A stretch of DNA of 64,000 nucleotides from Lolium rigidum (GCF_022539505.1 NC_061514.1:244640124-244704123), one strand, 5' to 3'; counted from the stretch's first letter, positions 1 to 11,902 are shown. Notes: a model not told the origin generated them from the sequence alone. Made by a program: numbers and translations.

Positions 1-1464
1 CCCGCACTTGAGGTGCCTCCCAGAGGGGAGGCAGAAGGGTTGCCGGTACCAGATGGTACCGGGCTTGACTGAGGAGGAGGAGGAGATGAGGCCCTTGCGG
101 TTCCCTCAGAGTTTTCCGGCTTCGTGCCGCTGGCGCTCTTGGAGAGCTTAAGCGCAGGGTTGAACAAGAAAAAGAGAAAAGATCGCAAAAAGCAACCAAA
201 AGGAAGAGTTTGAAAACAAAGAAAACAGAGGAACAAGAGCTTACCCAGAAGAGACCGGCATCGTTTTCCCCTTGTAGCGCCTCTTGCCTGCTTCTTTCCC
301 CCCAAGGACTTCCGTCCGGAAGCGTTTGGCGGGAGGAGCTTGGCTTGAGCCGGCATCAGGTGCCGGGGCCTTGTTCTTCTTGCCCTGGGGGACGAGCTTC
401 TCCAGGAACTCGCGGCCGACCTCGGCCTGCAAAGGAGACGCATGCTCATGAACCTGTGGTTGGGTGCTAGCTGAGGGAGCATCTACAGAGGAGATATAAC
501 AGTAAAGCATGAGAGACCGGAAGAGAAAGCTACCTCAAGCATAGTGAGTTCGTCACTGGAACCGGGAGCTTCAGATGAGAAGTTACCAGGGCGTGAGGTG
601 TGGGTGCGGCCCATCTTGAGGTCGATCCAATGGATGTAAGGATCCGGATCAACCTTGTCCAGAGGACGCTTCCGGCAGGGGCCTCGCTGCTCTGCTTTGA
701 TGCGAGGGAAGCGCTCTTTGGCCTGAAAATGAATGGAAAGTCAGTTAGCCACAACGTAAAAGTTACCAGTACAACAACCCGGATTGCATAATCTCTTACT
801 TCGTCAGTTGGAGGGTTGGTGGAGCTAAGAGGCAGGAAGCCCCACTCCCAGTCATCCGGCATGGCAGTCTGGCAGATCTGCTTAGCCTTGAGGACTATGT
901 CCTCCTTGCTTAGAGGGAGGCCGGTGATCTTGGTAGGATCGCCAGGGCCGTACATCTCGCTTATTTTATGCGCCCGGCGCTTAAGAGGAAGCACCCGGTG
1001 TGAGATGAAGGTGCGGATGATGTCGTCAGGGCAGATGTTTGTTTCCTTCCTCAGCTTCTCCATGAAGCGTACGACCCGGTTCGTCTCAATGTGAGTCGTC
1101 CCAGGATAGTAGCCCCAGTTGACCTTCGTGGGCGGCGCCGGATTAAAAGCCGGCAGATTGATGAGATCTGGGGCGCCGTTGTTCTTCACATAGAAGAAGG
1201 TACTTTGCCACAACCGGCATGACTCAAGGCCAGAGAATTTAAAGAAGGGGCTCCCTTGGCGGGAGCCGATGATGCAAGACCCGCATTGTACGGGGGGTTT
1301 GGGCTTAGGAATGTCCTTGCCCTGGACGGAGTTGATTCGGAGAGAAAAGAAGCGAGCGAAAGTCTCGCGAGTGGGACGAAGGCCTATGTAGCCCTCCATG
1401 AAAGTAGCGTAGCAAGAAAGATAAAAAACGGCATTGCCGGGAAGGTGGTGAGGCTGGAGTTGGT
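1..1464 (-). pseudogene. 3' part of antisense gene of an LTR element (gypsy-type transposon domain)
   Basis: This is the downstream part of a gene whose 5' part lies at 8378-8758; the two were separated by the retrotransposon at 1465-8377. Removing that insert and one copy of the TTGGT duplication leaves the reading frame open across the join. The protein resembles the plant 'putative gypsy type transposon' domain family, with segments such as GYIGLRPTRETFARFF and the C-terminal WEWGFLPLSS. Spliced structure can be read: a donor at 799-798 (GTAAGA) after TNPPTDE, an acceptor at 724-723, a 189-nt exon 722-534, a donor at 533-532, and a further exon at about 495-240 rich in Ala/Pro/Lys (KRFRTEVLGGKEAGKRRYKG). 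A final Ser/Pro-rich exon probably lies at 1-150. The frame between the exon ending at 534 and the next one does not join cleanly. The molecular role is unknown. The gene runs antisense to its host LTR element. Confidence 0.7.
1460..1464. repeat. Target-site duplication TTGGT (left)
   Basis: TTGGT directly abuts the TG of the left LTR and is repeated at 8378-8382 directly after the CA of the right LTR. A perfect 5-bp duplication shows this element is a complete original insertion. Confidence 0.9.
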
Positions 1465-3173
1465 TGATACGTCTCCGACGTATCGATAATTTCTTATGTT
1501 CTATGCCATATTATTGATGATACCTACATGTTTTATGCACACTTTATGTCATATTCGTGCATTTTCTGGAACTAACCTATTAACAAGATGCCGAAGTGCC
1601 GGTTCCGTTTTCTCGCTGTTTTTGGTTTCGAAATCCTAGTAACGAAATATTCTCGGAATTGGACGAAACGAAGACCCAGTGTTCCTATTTTCACCGGAAG
1701 CATCCGGAACACCCGGGAAGGACCGGAGGGGGCACTCGGGCCCCCGGACCATAGGCCGGCGCGGCCCGTGCCCCGGCCGCGCCGCCATATGGTGTGGCTA
1801 CCCCTTCGACCCTCCTGCGCCGCCTCTTCGCCTATATAAAGCCTCCGTCGCGAAAACCCTGATGCGAAAAACCACGATACGAAAAACCTTCCAGAGCCGC
1901 CGCCATCGCGAAGCCAAGATCTGGGGGACAGGAGTCTTTGTTCCGGCACCCTGCCGGAGCGGGGAAGTGCCCCCGGAAGGCTTCTCCATCGACACCGCTG
2001 CCATCTCCACCGCCATCTTCATCACCGCTCGCTGCTCCCATGAGGAGGGAGTAGTTCTCCATCGAGGCTCGGGGCTGTACCGGTAGCTATGTGGTTCATC
2101 TCTCTCCTATGTGCTTCAATACAATAATCTCATGAGCTGCCTTACATGATTGAGATTCATATGATGATGCTTGTAATCTAGATGTCGTTATGCTAGTCAA
2201 GTGAGTTTTACTTATGTGATCTCCGGAGACTCCTTGTCCCACGTGTGTAAAGGTGACAGGTGTGTGCACCGTGTGGGTCTCTTAGGCTATATTTCACAGA
2301 ATACTTATTCACTCGTTGAATGGCATAGTGAGGTGCTTATTTATATCTCTTTATGATTGCAATGTGTTTGTATCACAATTTATCTATGTGCTACTCTAGC
2401 AATGTTATTAAAGTAGTTTTATTCCTCCCGCACGTGTGCAAAGGTGACAGAGTGTGTGCACCGTGTTAGTACTTGGTTTATGCTATGATCATGATCTCTT
2501 GTAGATTGCGAAGTTAACTATTGCTATGATAATATTGATGTGATCTATTCCTCCTACATATGCATGAAGGTGACGAGTGTGCATGCTATGCTAGTACTTG
2601 GTTTAGTCTTTTGATCTATCTTACACTAAAGGTTACTAAAATATGAGCATTATTGTGGAGCTTGTTAACTCCGGCATTGAGGGTTCGTGTAATCCTACAC
2701 AATGTGTTCATCATCCAACAAGAGTGTAGAGTATGCATTTATCTATTCTCGTTATGTGATCAATGTTGAGAGTGTCCACTAGTGAAAGTGTAATCCCTAG
2801 GCCTTGTTCCTAAATATCGCTATCGCTGCTTGTTTACTCGTTTTTACTGCGTTACTACCGCTGCGTTACTACTACTTGTTTACTCGTCCTCGGGCAAAGC
2901 ACTTTTCCGGTGCCGTTGCTACTACTTATTCATACCACCTGTATTTCACTATCTCTTCGCCGAACTAGTGCACCTATTAGGTGTGTTGGGGACACAAGAG
3001 ACTTCTTGCTTTGTGGTTGCAGGGTTGCATGAGAGGGATATCTTTGACCTCTTCCTCCCCGAGATCGATAAACCTTGGGTGATCCACTTAAGGGAAACTT
3101 GCTGCTGTTCTACAAACCTCTGCTCTTGGAGGCCCAACACTGTCTACAAGAATAGAAGCTCCCGTAGACATCA
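1465..3173 (+). repeat. 5' LTR of the 1465-8377 element
   Basis: Starts TGATACGTC with the short palindromic end and finishes GTAGACATCA, giving the usual TG...CA ends. A plus-strand TATA box (CCTATATAAA) at 1831-1840 fits the U3/R boundary of a plus-oriented element. It differs from the 3' copy mainly by small indels, many of them involving CG. Confidence 0.93.
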
Positions 3174-3183
3174 AGCACTTTTC

Positions 3184-3200
3184 TAGCGCCGTTGCCGGGG
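3184..3200 (+). promoter_or_regulatory. Primer binding site, tRNA-Asp
   Basis: TAGCGCCGTTGCCGGGG matches the complement of the plant tRNA-Asp 3' end (TGGCGCCGTTGCCGGGG) with one mismatch at the second base. It starts 11 bases after the left LTR. Confidence 0.8.
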
Positions 3201-3337
3201 AGGAAAGGTAAAAGGCTCTCATACTCCGGTCCCAGGTATAAGTACTTTTCTGTTACCGTTGTGTTTGTGCTCGAAGCTATTTCCTTTAGATCCTGCAATT
3301 GCATCTTTTTGTTTCTTGTTTACACTAGTTTGGCATA

Positions 3338-4072
3338 ATGGACAACAATGAGCTTCTTATTCTATTTCCTGATTTAAAACATGGATTGTTTGATGCGAAA
3401 ATTAAAAAACCTATGAAATCTTATTTGCATGCTGGTAGTAATATTAGTATGAACGCTTTGAACACCATTGTTGATAATAATATAGAAAGTTCTAAGCTTG
3501 GGGAAGCTGGTTTTCATGATCTTTTTAGTCCCCCAAGCATTGAGGAGAAAATTTTCTTTGATGATACTTTGCCTCCTATTTATGATTATAATGATAGTGG
3601 TCTTTTGGTGCCACCTACTATGGAGAGTAAATTTTGTTGTGATTATACTATGCCTCCTACACTCGATGAGAATAATAATGATAGCTACTTTGTTGAATTT
3701 GCTCACACTATTACTAATAAGAATGACTATGCTTATGTGGAGAGTAATAATTGTATGCATGAGACTCATGATAAGAATGCTTTATGTGATAGTTATATTG
3801 TTGATTTTGCTGATGTTGCTACTGAAAGTTATTATGAGAGAGGAAAATATGGTTGTAGAAATTTTCATGTTACTAAAATGCCTCTCTATGTGCTGAAATT
3901 TTTGAAGCTACACTTGTTTTATCTTCCTATGCTTGTTACTTTGCTCTTCATGAACTTGTTTATTTACAAGATTCCTATGCATAGGAAGCATGTTAGACTT
4001 AAATATGTTTTGAATTTGCCTCTTGATGCCCTCTTTTGCTTCAAATACTATTTTTTGCGTGTGCATCATTAA
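3338..4072 (+). CDS. 244-aa ORF of non-autonomous LTR element, function unknown
   Basis: The only long ORF inside the 1465-8377 element, opening with MDNNELLILFPDLKHGLFDA 165 bases after the left LTR. The N-terminal two thirds is acidic, rich in Asn, Asp and Tyr, with repeated blocks of the form TLPPIYDYND and TMPPTLDENN. The C-terminal third is strongly hydrophobic (about residues 180-213, LYVLKFLKLHLFYLPMLVTL) and could span a membrane. No protease, reverse transcriptase, RNase H or integrase motif is visible and there is no zinc knuckle, so it is not a normal Gag. Similar ORFs are familiar from non-autonomous Triticeae elements; no function is established to my knowledge. The next 2.6 kb carries no further ORF of note. 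Confidence 0.7.
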   Translation: MDNNELLILFPDLKHGLFDAKIKKPMKSYLHAGSNISMNALNTIVDNNIESSKLGEAGFHDLFSPPSIEEKIFFDDTLPPIYDYNDSGLLVPPTMESKFCCDYTMPPTLDENNNDSYFVEFAHTITNKNDYAYVESNNCMHETHDKNALCDSYIVDFADVATESYYERGKYGCRNFHVTKMPLYVLKFLKLHLFYLPMLVTLLFMNLFIYKIPMHRKHVRLKYVLNLPLDALFCFKYYFLRVHH

Positions 4073-6656
4073 AACTGCTGAGCCCATCTTAATGGCTATA
4101 AAGAAAGAACTTCTTGGGAGATAACCCATGTGTTATTTTGCTACAGTACTTTGTTTTATATTTGTGTCTTGGAAGTTGTTTACTACTGTAGCAACCTCTC
4201 CTTATCTTAGTTTTATGTTTTGTTGTGCCAAGTAAAGTCTTTGATAGAAAAGTAAGTACTAGATTTGGATTACTCGCGCAGTTCCGCATTTATTTTCTCG
4301 TCACGAATCTGGGTCTAATTCTCCGTAGGTAACTCAGAAAATTATGCCAATTTACGTGAGTGATCCTCAGATATGTACGCAACTTTCATTCAATTTGGGC
4401 ATTTTCATTTGAGCAAGTCTGGTGCCCTTTTAAAATTCGTCTTTACGGACTGTTCTGTTTTGACAGATTCTGCCTTTTATTTCGCATTGCTTCTTTCGCC
4501 GTGTTGGGTGGATTTCTTTGTTCCATTACCTTCCAGGTAGCTTTGAGCAATGTCCAGAAGTGTTAAGAATGATTGTGTCACCTCTGAACATGTGAGTTTT
4601 TGATTATGCACTAACCCTCTAATGAGTTTGTTTCGAGTTTGGTGTGGAGGAAGTTTTCAAGGGTCAAGAGAGGAGGATGATATACTATGATCAAGGAGAG
4701 TGAAAGCTCTAAGCTTGGGGATGCCCCGGTGGTTCACCCCTGCATATTCTAAGAAGACTCAAGCGTCTAAGCTTGGGGATGCCCAAGGCATCCCCTTCTT
4801 CATCGACAAATTATCAGGTTCCTTCTCTTGAAACTATATTTTTATTCGGCCACATCTTATGTACTTTACTTGGAGCGTCTGTGTGCTTTTGTTTTTTTGT
4901 TTTTGCTTGAATAAATGCTTGTGTGGGAGAGAGACACGCTCCGCTGGTTCATATGAACACATGTGTTCTTCGCTTTATCTTTTAGTGTTCATGGCGAAGG
5001 TTAAAACTGCTTCGTTCATTTTTATATGGTTGGAAACGGAAAATGCTACATGTAGTAATTGGTAAAATGTCTTGGATAATTTGATACTTGGCAATTTTTG
5101 TGCTCATGTTTAAGCTCTTGCATCATATACTTTGCACCCATTAATGAAGAAATACATAGAGCTTGCTAAAATTTGGTTTGCATAATTGGTCTCTCTAAAG
5201 TCTAGATAATTTCTAGTATTGAGTTTTGAACAACAAGGAAGACGGTGTAGAGTCTTATAATGTTTACAATATGTCTTTTATGTGAGTTTTGCTGCACCGG
5301 TTCATCCTTGTGTTTGTTTCAAATAACCTTGCTAGCCTAAACCTTGTATCGAGAGGGAATACTTCTCATGCATCCAAAATACTTGAGCCAACCACTATGC
5401 CATTTGTGTCCACCATACCTACCTACTACATGGTATTTATCCGCCATTCCAAAGTAAATTGCTTGAGTGCTACCTTTAAAATTCCATCATTCACCTTTGC
5501 AATATATAGCTCATGGGACAAATAGCTTAAAAACTATTGTGGTATTGAATATGTATTTATGCACTTTATCTCTTATTAAGTTGCTTGTTGTGCGATAACC
5601 ATGTTTCTGGGGATGCCATCAACTATTCTTTGTTGGATATCATGTGAGTTGCTATGCATGTCCGTCTTGTCTGAAGTAAGAGAGATCTACCACCTTTATG
5701 GTTGGAGCATGCATATTGTTAGAGAAGAACATTGGGCCGCTAACTAAAGCCATGAATCATGGTGGAAGTTTCCGTTTTGGACGCATATCCTCAATCTCAT
5801 ATGAGAATAATAATTGTTGCCACATGCTTATGCATTAAAGAGGAGTCCATTATCTGTTGTCCATGTTGTCCCGGTATGAATGTCTAAGTTGAGAATAATC
5901 AAAAGCGAGAAATCCAAAATGCGAGCTTTCTCCTTAGACCTTTGTACGTAGCGGCATGGAGGTACCCCATTGTGACACTTGGTTAAAACATGTGCATTGC
6001 AAAGATCCGGTAGTCCAAGCTAATTAGGACAAGGTGCGGGCACTATTAGTACACTATGCATGAGACTTGCAACTTGTAAGATATAATTTTCATAACTCAT
6101 ATGCTTTATTACTACCGTTGACAAAATTGTTTCATGTTTTCAAAATAAAAGCTCTAGCACAAATATAGCAATCGATGCTTTCCTCTTTGAAGGACCATTC
6201 TTTTACTTTTATGTTGAGTCAGCTCACCTATCTCTCTCCACCTCAAGAAGCAAACACTTGTGTGAACTCGTGCATTGATTCCTACATACTTGCATATTGT
6301 ACTTGTTATATTACTCTATGTTGACAATTATCCATGAGATATACATGTTACAAGTTGAAAGCAACCGCTGAAACTTAATCTTCCTTTGTGTTGCTTCAAT
6401 ACCTTTACTTTGATTTATTGCTTTGTGAGTTAACTCTTATGCAAGACTTATTAATACTTGTCTTGAAGTACTATTCATGAAAAGTCTTTGCTTTATGATT
6501 CAGTTGTTTACTCATGTCATTACCATTGTTTTGATAGCTGCATTCATTACATATGTTTACAATATGATCAAGTTTATGATGGCATGTCACTTCAGAAATT
6601 ATCTTTGTTATCGTTTTACCTCGCTCGGACGAGCGAGAACTAAGCTTGGGGATGCT
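4073..6656 (+). other. Non-coding interior of the non-autonomous element
   Basis: No ORF with retroelement motifs is found here on either strand. The stretch holds AT-rich sequence typical of large retrotransposon derivatives and repeated short motifs AAGCTTGGGGATGCC at about 4714 and 4769, which resemble the sequence directly before the right LTR at 6642-6656. Nothing else is recognisable. Confidence 0.6.
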
Positions 6657-8377
6657 TGATACGTCTCCGACGTATCGATAATTTCTTATGTTCTATGCCA
6701 TATTATTGATGATACCTACATGTTTTATGCACACTTTATGTCATATTCGTGCATTTTCTCGGAACTAACCTATTAACAAGATGCCGAAGTGCCAGCTCTC
6801 GTTTTCTGCTGTTTATGGTTTCGTAAATCCTAGTAACGAAATATTCTCGGAATTGGACGAAACGAAGACCCGGGTTCCTATTTTCACCGGAAGCATCCGA
6901 ACACCCGGGAAGGACCGGAGGGGGCACCGGGCCCCCGCACCATAGGCCGGCGCGGCCCAGGCCCCGGCCGCGCCGCCATATGGTGTGGCTACCCCTTCGA
7001 CCCTCCTCGCGCCGCCTCTTCGCCTATATAAAGCCTCCGTCGCGAAAACCCCGATGCGAAAAACCACGATACGAAAAACCTTCCGCAGCCGCCGCCATCG
7101 CGAAGCCAAGATCCGGGGGACAGGAGTCTCTCGTTCCGGCACCTCGCCGGAGCGGGGAAGTGCCCCGGAAGGCTTCTCCATCGACACCGCTGCCATCTCC
7201 ACCGCCATCTTCATCACCGCTCGCTGCTCCCATGAGGAGGGAGTAGTTCTCCATCGAGGCTCGGGGCTGTACCGGTAGCTATGTGGTTCATCTCTCTCCT
7301 ATGTGCTTCAATACAATAATCTCATGAGCTGCCTTACATGATTGAGATTCATATGATGATGCTTGTAATCTAGATGTCGTTATGCTAGTCAAGTGAGTTT
7401 TACTTATGTGATCTCCGGAGACTCCTTGTCCCACGTGTGTAAAGGTGACAAGTGTGTGCACCGTGTGGGTCTCTTAGGCTATATTTCACGGAATACTTAT
7501 TCACCGTTGAATGGCATAGTGAGGTGCTTATTTATATCTCTTTATGATTGCAATGTGTTTGTATCACAATTTATCTATGTGCTACTCTAGCAATGTTATT
7601 AAAGTAGTTTTATTCCTCCCGCACGTGTGCAAAGGTGACAAGTGTGTGCACCGTGTTAGTACTTGGTTTATGCTATGATCATGATCTCTTGTAGATTGCG
7701 AAGTTAACTATTGCTATGATAATATTGATGTGATCTATTCCTCCTACATATGCATGAAGGTGACAGTGTGCATGCTATGCTAGTACTTGGTTTAGTCTTT
7801 TGATCTATCTTACACTAAAGGTTACTAAAGTATGAGCATTATTGTGGAGCTTGTTAACTCCGGCATTGAGGGTTCGTGTAATCCTACGCAATGTGTTCAT
7901 CATCCAACAAGAGTGTAGAGTATGCATTTATCTATTCTGTTATGTGATCAATGTTGAGAGTGTCCACTAGTGAAAGTGTAATCCCTAGGCCTTGTTCCTA
8001 AATATCGCTATCGCCGCTTGTTTACTCGTTTTTACCGCGTTACTACCGCTGCGTTACTACTCGCTGCGTTACTACTACTTGTTTACTCGTCCTGGGCAAA
8101 GCACTTTTCCGGTGCCGTTGCTACTACTTATTCATACCACCTCGTATTTCACTATCTCTTCGCCGAACTAGTGCACCTATTAGGTGTGTTGGGGACACAA
8201 GAGACTTCTTGCTTTGTGGTTGCGGTGGTTGCATGAGAGGGATATCTTTGACCTCTTCCTCCCTGAGATCGATAAACCTTGGGTGATCCACTTAAGGGAA
8301 ACTTGCTGCTGTTCTACAAACCTCTGCTCTTGGAGGCCCAACACTGTCTACAAGAATAGAAGCTCCCGTAGACATCA
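6657..8377 (+). repeat. 3' LTR of the 1465-8377 element
   Basis: Near-identical copy of 1465-3173, with TATA at 7023-7032 and the same GACATCA end, followed by TTGGT at 8378-8382. Small differences include one extra short tandem of CGCTGCGTTACTACT near 8050. Confidence 0.93.
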
Positions 8378-8758
8378 TTGGTAATAATCCAAAATCTGGC
8401 GAAAGAAGTCAGAGGCAGGAAGGCCGAAGCCACGCTCGAAATGAGCAAGGAAGACTACGAACTCACCGGGTTCGAGGTCCGGTTCGATCTCGTCGCGGGG
8501 AAGCCGGCAGGATACTCCTTCTAGTATCCTTCTAGACCGGTAGAGCCAGTCGATCTCGTGCTGCGTGATGTCGGAGCCTTTCCAGGCTCCGCATGTGATA
8601 CCGGATAGGTCCACTCCGGGAGCTTGGCTAGAGCTACCGGCCTCTTGATCTTTGCCGGTATCAGCTTCCATCCGGGCAAGATCTGCTGAGAGACCGTCGG
8701 AAGTTTCACTCTGGTGGCTACGGGAGGATGACTCGGAAAGAAACTCCTCGCTAGACAT
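8378..8758 (-). pseudogene. 5' part of antisense transposon-borne gene
   Basis: Start codon at 8758, reading MSSEEFLSESSSRS and then an acidic Ser-rich N terminus, followed by a conserved block (ITQHEIDWLYRSRRI, LEPGEFVVFLAHFERGFGLP). The frame is cut at the TTGGT duplication at 8378-8382, where a complete retrotransposon is inserted. The rest of the protein continues at 1459 and below. A minus-strand TATA box (CTATATAAGG) lies about 480 bases upstream, so the gene appears to have its own promoter. Upstream sequence stays open to about 9433, but the in-frame region before 8758 is low-complexity and looks like leader. Such antisense extra ORFs are known from Tat-lineage plant retrotransposons; assignment to that lineage is inference. 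Confidence 0.7.
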
Positions 8759-9233
8759 ACGAATCTGTGAGACGCCGGATTCTACTCGAAAAACTAATTT
8801 CCCGAGATCTACCCTTGCGCGAAGATCTATGAGTAAGAGAAAAAAAAGCAAAAGAAAAGAGAAAGTAAATATCCTACCGGCCCAAGATCTGAAAAGCAAA
8901 GAGGAAGAGGGCAAAGAAGCATTGAGGCTAACCTGGGACGGCGTGAAGCACTGAAGATGGTCGCCGGAGAAGCAGTGAACTTGCAGTCGCCGGCGAGGTC
9001 CACCGAAGAAGAAGAACTCGTCGGAGAACTTAAGGCGCGGCGGCGGCAGATGTGCTGTGGTGAATCTCCGCGCAGCAAAGCTTGGCGAAGCTCGGCGGAG
9101 GCAGAGCGGAAGTTCGCCGGGCGGCGGAGCTCTGACGACGAATGGAAGCGGCGAGGGCGCAAGAGGGCTAGGAGCTCTGTGCGCGCGAGGGAGTTGAGAG
9201 TGCGAAGAAAGGAGGAAGAAGGAGCCGTTTCCC

Positions 9234-9243
9234 CTTATATAGG
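9234..9243 (-). promoter_or_regulatory. TATA box of the antisense gene
   Basis: On the minus strand this reads CTATATAAGG. It lies about 480 bases upstream of the start codon at 8758 and about 390 bases inside the insertion point of the CRM-like element at 9627. Position and orientation suggest a promoter separate from the LTR promoter, which points the other way. Confidence 0.5.
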
Positions 9244-9626
9244 AAGAGGAGATAGTGGGCTGGAAACCGCTGGGCCGCGGCGGTTCACTTCGTGGGCCGC
9301 CACGTGGCGCGAGGATACATGCGCGGAAAACAAAATGCCACAGGGAGGCCGCACGGATCCGGAATGGCAGCAGGGATCCGGTGCGGCGCCATAAGTGCTG
9401 GCGCAGAAGCCGAAGGGAAGTGACCCCTGACATCGGGCGTCGGCTGTACGAGTGCGCATGTCACCGACGAGCACCGTACCCGAGAAATTCTCGACTTCGC
9501 CGAGGAGAGATTTAATGTCTAAGATACCGGAGAATAAGATACCGGAAAATACCTTGCAAAGAGAGGAAGACGTGAGTCCGGCAAAGATGCCGGGGGATCT
9601 AAACTGACCGCCGGGAAGATTAAACC

Positions 9627-10659
9627 TGATAAGGGGTGGCCCGATCTTCTCAGTAAGCAACGGTGGTGATGATGATCACGGGGTGATGGCAGCGGAGAAA
9701 CACGATGATGAAGTGGATGATAACTTGTATGACGCAACGAGATCTCTCGATTGCTCCCTGTCGCCAATGCAACAGCTCTCAACCCTGCAAGATATTCGCA
9801 ACTCCACACACTTGCGCACGTAGCCGCCGACCACGAAGCGGTAAGTTGCAACCGTCTAATTCCCAATGGAATTTTTTATATCAAGCAATATGGTGTAGAG
9901 ATTCAATAGTTTTGCTAGAGCAAACAACTAAGAACTAGGGTTTATCTTAAACATGGTCTAAAGTAGCTAGGGGGCGTCCCGGGCACTTATATAGGTGTCC
10001 GGGACGAGTTCGGTCGTAAAGATACAAGAATAACCGACCCGGAATAGATCCGGTCGAGACGGACTCGGACCGGTCCGGTCCGGAATCCGGTCAACCGGGC
10101 CGTGGACCGGGCAGGCCGGTCTCGTGGTCCGGTCAACCGGCGGCAACCGGAAACTTTGCAACTTTCCGGTTTCCGCCCGGTACGATGCTTCATATCCGGT
10201 TGGCGGCCGGTTGGCGACCGGTCAACCGGGCTCGTGACCGGGCTGGCCGGTCGGGGGTCCCGGCCGGACCGGGTGTTGGACCGGCCTGGACGTCGTCTTC
10301 TCCTCTCACGCATTCCTCCCGCTCCTCCCTCGCGCGTCCATGAGATATCTTCATGTCCAGCTCCATGTCCAGCTTCACGTCCATCTTGACGTCCGTCTTC
10401 ATGTCCAGCTGCTCCTCTCCTCGTGCGATGCTCGTCTCCTCTTGATACCCGATGATACATAAGTAATAGGACTTAGGCAGTATAAAGTTCTCATCAATCA
10501 AAGTATCGTTTAGGAACAAGTTCACCTCGTTGTTTAAGTAGCTTCGCACGAGCTCTTGTAATTGGTCCAATCCGAACTTCATCGGACTTGAGCTTCACAG
10601 CAGGTTCATCTTCATCTATCAATGACGGAGGTAGTGGTATAGTAGGGATGTCCTCATCA
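9627..10659 (-). repeat. 3' LTR of the CRM-like element
   Basis: On the minus strand it begins TGATGAGGACATCCC and ends CCACCCCTTATCA. The minus-strand TATA (CCTATATAAGTG) at about 9985-9996 fits the element's orientation. Compared with the other copy it lacks about 32 bases near 9870 and has several CG indels, one of which breaks the end of the polyprotein frame near 10530. The middle is extremely rich in CCGG. Confidence 0.9.
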
Positions 10660-10832
10660 TCTCCCCCCCCGTCAAAAGGCGTCGACCTCGACGCTCCAAG
10701 GTCTTCTCCGTCATATGGTGTCAAATCAGCAACATTGAAAGATTTATCGACACCAAACTCATCAACCGGAAGATCTATCGAGTATGCATTATCATTGATC
10801 TTGGCAAGCACTTTGTAAGGACCAAGCACCAC
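10494..10832 (-). pseudogene. Integrase C-terminal domain, entering the 3' LTR
   Basis: The fragment starts with an SH3-like integrase tail ([20 protein letters not shown]) and continues through an acidic linker to [13 protein letters not shown], the CR-type motif of CRM elements. The codons from about 10659 downward lie in the LTR. In this copy the frame stops at 10494. In the other LTR copy (near 17110) the same stretch, lacking one CG, continues for dozens more residues, so this stop looks secondary. Confidence 0.75.
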
Positions 10833-10975
10833 GAGGCTTCAACTTAGACTTCCGCAGCTTCGGGAACCTATCCTTGCGAAAATGTACCCGCACCATATCA
10901 CCAGTGCTTGAACAACATCTCTTTGCGCTTCTTGTTCATCCTTGCAGCATTGCTCTTGCCTTTCTTCTCTATCAA

Positions 10976-11902
10976 CTATTTAGTCTTCACATGGATCTTA
11001 CGCACAAAATCTGCCCTCTTGGATGCCTCCATATTAACTCTCTCATGTATGGGCAAAGGCAACAAGTCAAGTGGAGTAATGGGTTTAAAACCATACACCA
11101 CCTCAAAAGGACACAGCTCCGTGGTAGAATGTACCGCCCCGTTGTAAGCAAACTCTACATGCGGCAAACACTCTTCCCACTCCTTCGGGTTCTTCTTGAT
11201 CATGGATCTCAGCTAGCTGTGACAAGGTTCGATTCACCACCTCGCTTTGACCATCAGCTTGGGGATGACAAGTAGTACCGAACAGTAGCTTTGTCCCTAG
11301 CTTTCCCCAAAGTGTCTTCCGTAAGTAGCTCATGAACTTTACATCACGATCGAAACAATAGTCTTCGGGACTCCATGTAGTCGAACAATCTCCCCGAAAA
11401 ATAGGTTAGCAATATGCGACGCATCGTCGCTTTTGTGGCAGCAATAAAGTGTGACATTTTAGAAAATCTGTCCACTACCACAAATATAGAATCATGGCCT
11501 CTTTTAGTACGCGGCAAACCCAAAACAAAATCCATACTAATATCTTCCCAAGGTGTAGTAGGTGCCGGTAACGGAGTATACAAACCGTGAGGCTTCAGCT
11601 TGGACTTGGACTTGTTGCAAGTAATGCACCGCTTCACATACCTCGTCCACATCCCGCCTCATCTTTGGCCAATAAAAATGATCAGCGAGCATGAGTAGCG
11701 TCTTCTCACGCCCAAAGTGACCCATCAAACCTCCCAGCATGTGATTCCTGCAATAAGAGCAAACGCACAGACGATTCTGGAACACATAGTTTGTTAGCTC
11801 TAAACAAGAACCCATCGTGTATGTGATACTTTTCCCATTCTTTACCCATAACACACAAGCGGTACGGCTCAGCAAAATCATGATCAGTCGCATATAAATC
11901 AC
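10976..11902 (-). pseudogene. Integrase zinc-finger and catalytic core (frameshifted)
   Basis: In minus-strand order: an H2C2-type zinc region ([32 protein letters not shown]), then the linker [20 protein letters not shown], then the core start [19 protein letters not shown] with the first catalytic Asp. Next come GTKLLFGTTCHPQADGQSE and a tail with CLPHVEFAYNGAVHSTTELC and PFEVVYGFKPITPLDLLPLP. The product would join new element DNA to the host genome. At least four frame changes interrupt it (near 11650, 11400, 11300 and 11200), and the stretch expected to hold the second catalytic Asp is damaged around 11360-11400. Confidence 0.82.

Larger units (their letters stand above)
1465..8377 (+). 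mobile_element. Complete non-autonomous LTR retrotransposon (Gypsy type), 6.9 kb
   Basis: Two near-identical LTRs (1465-3173 and 6657-8377), a primer site complementary to tRNA-Asp, a short polypurine-like AAGCTTGGGGATGCT before the right LTR, and a TTGGT duplication define the full element. The 3.5-kb interior has one 244-codon ORF and no reverse transcriptase, protease or integrase. It must therefore have moved with proteins from another element. The LTR start TGATACGTCTCCGACGTATC is a well-known grass Gypsy-type end (Sabrina/WHAM/Jeli-like group); I cannot settle the exact family from memory. Confidence 0.9.
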
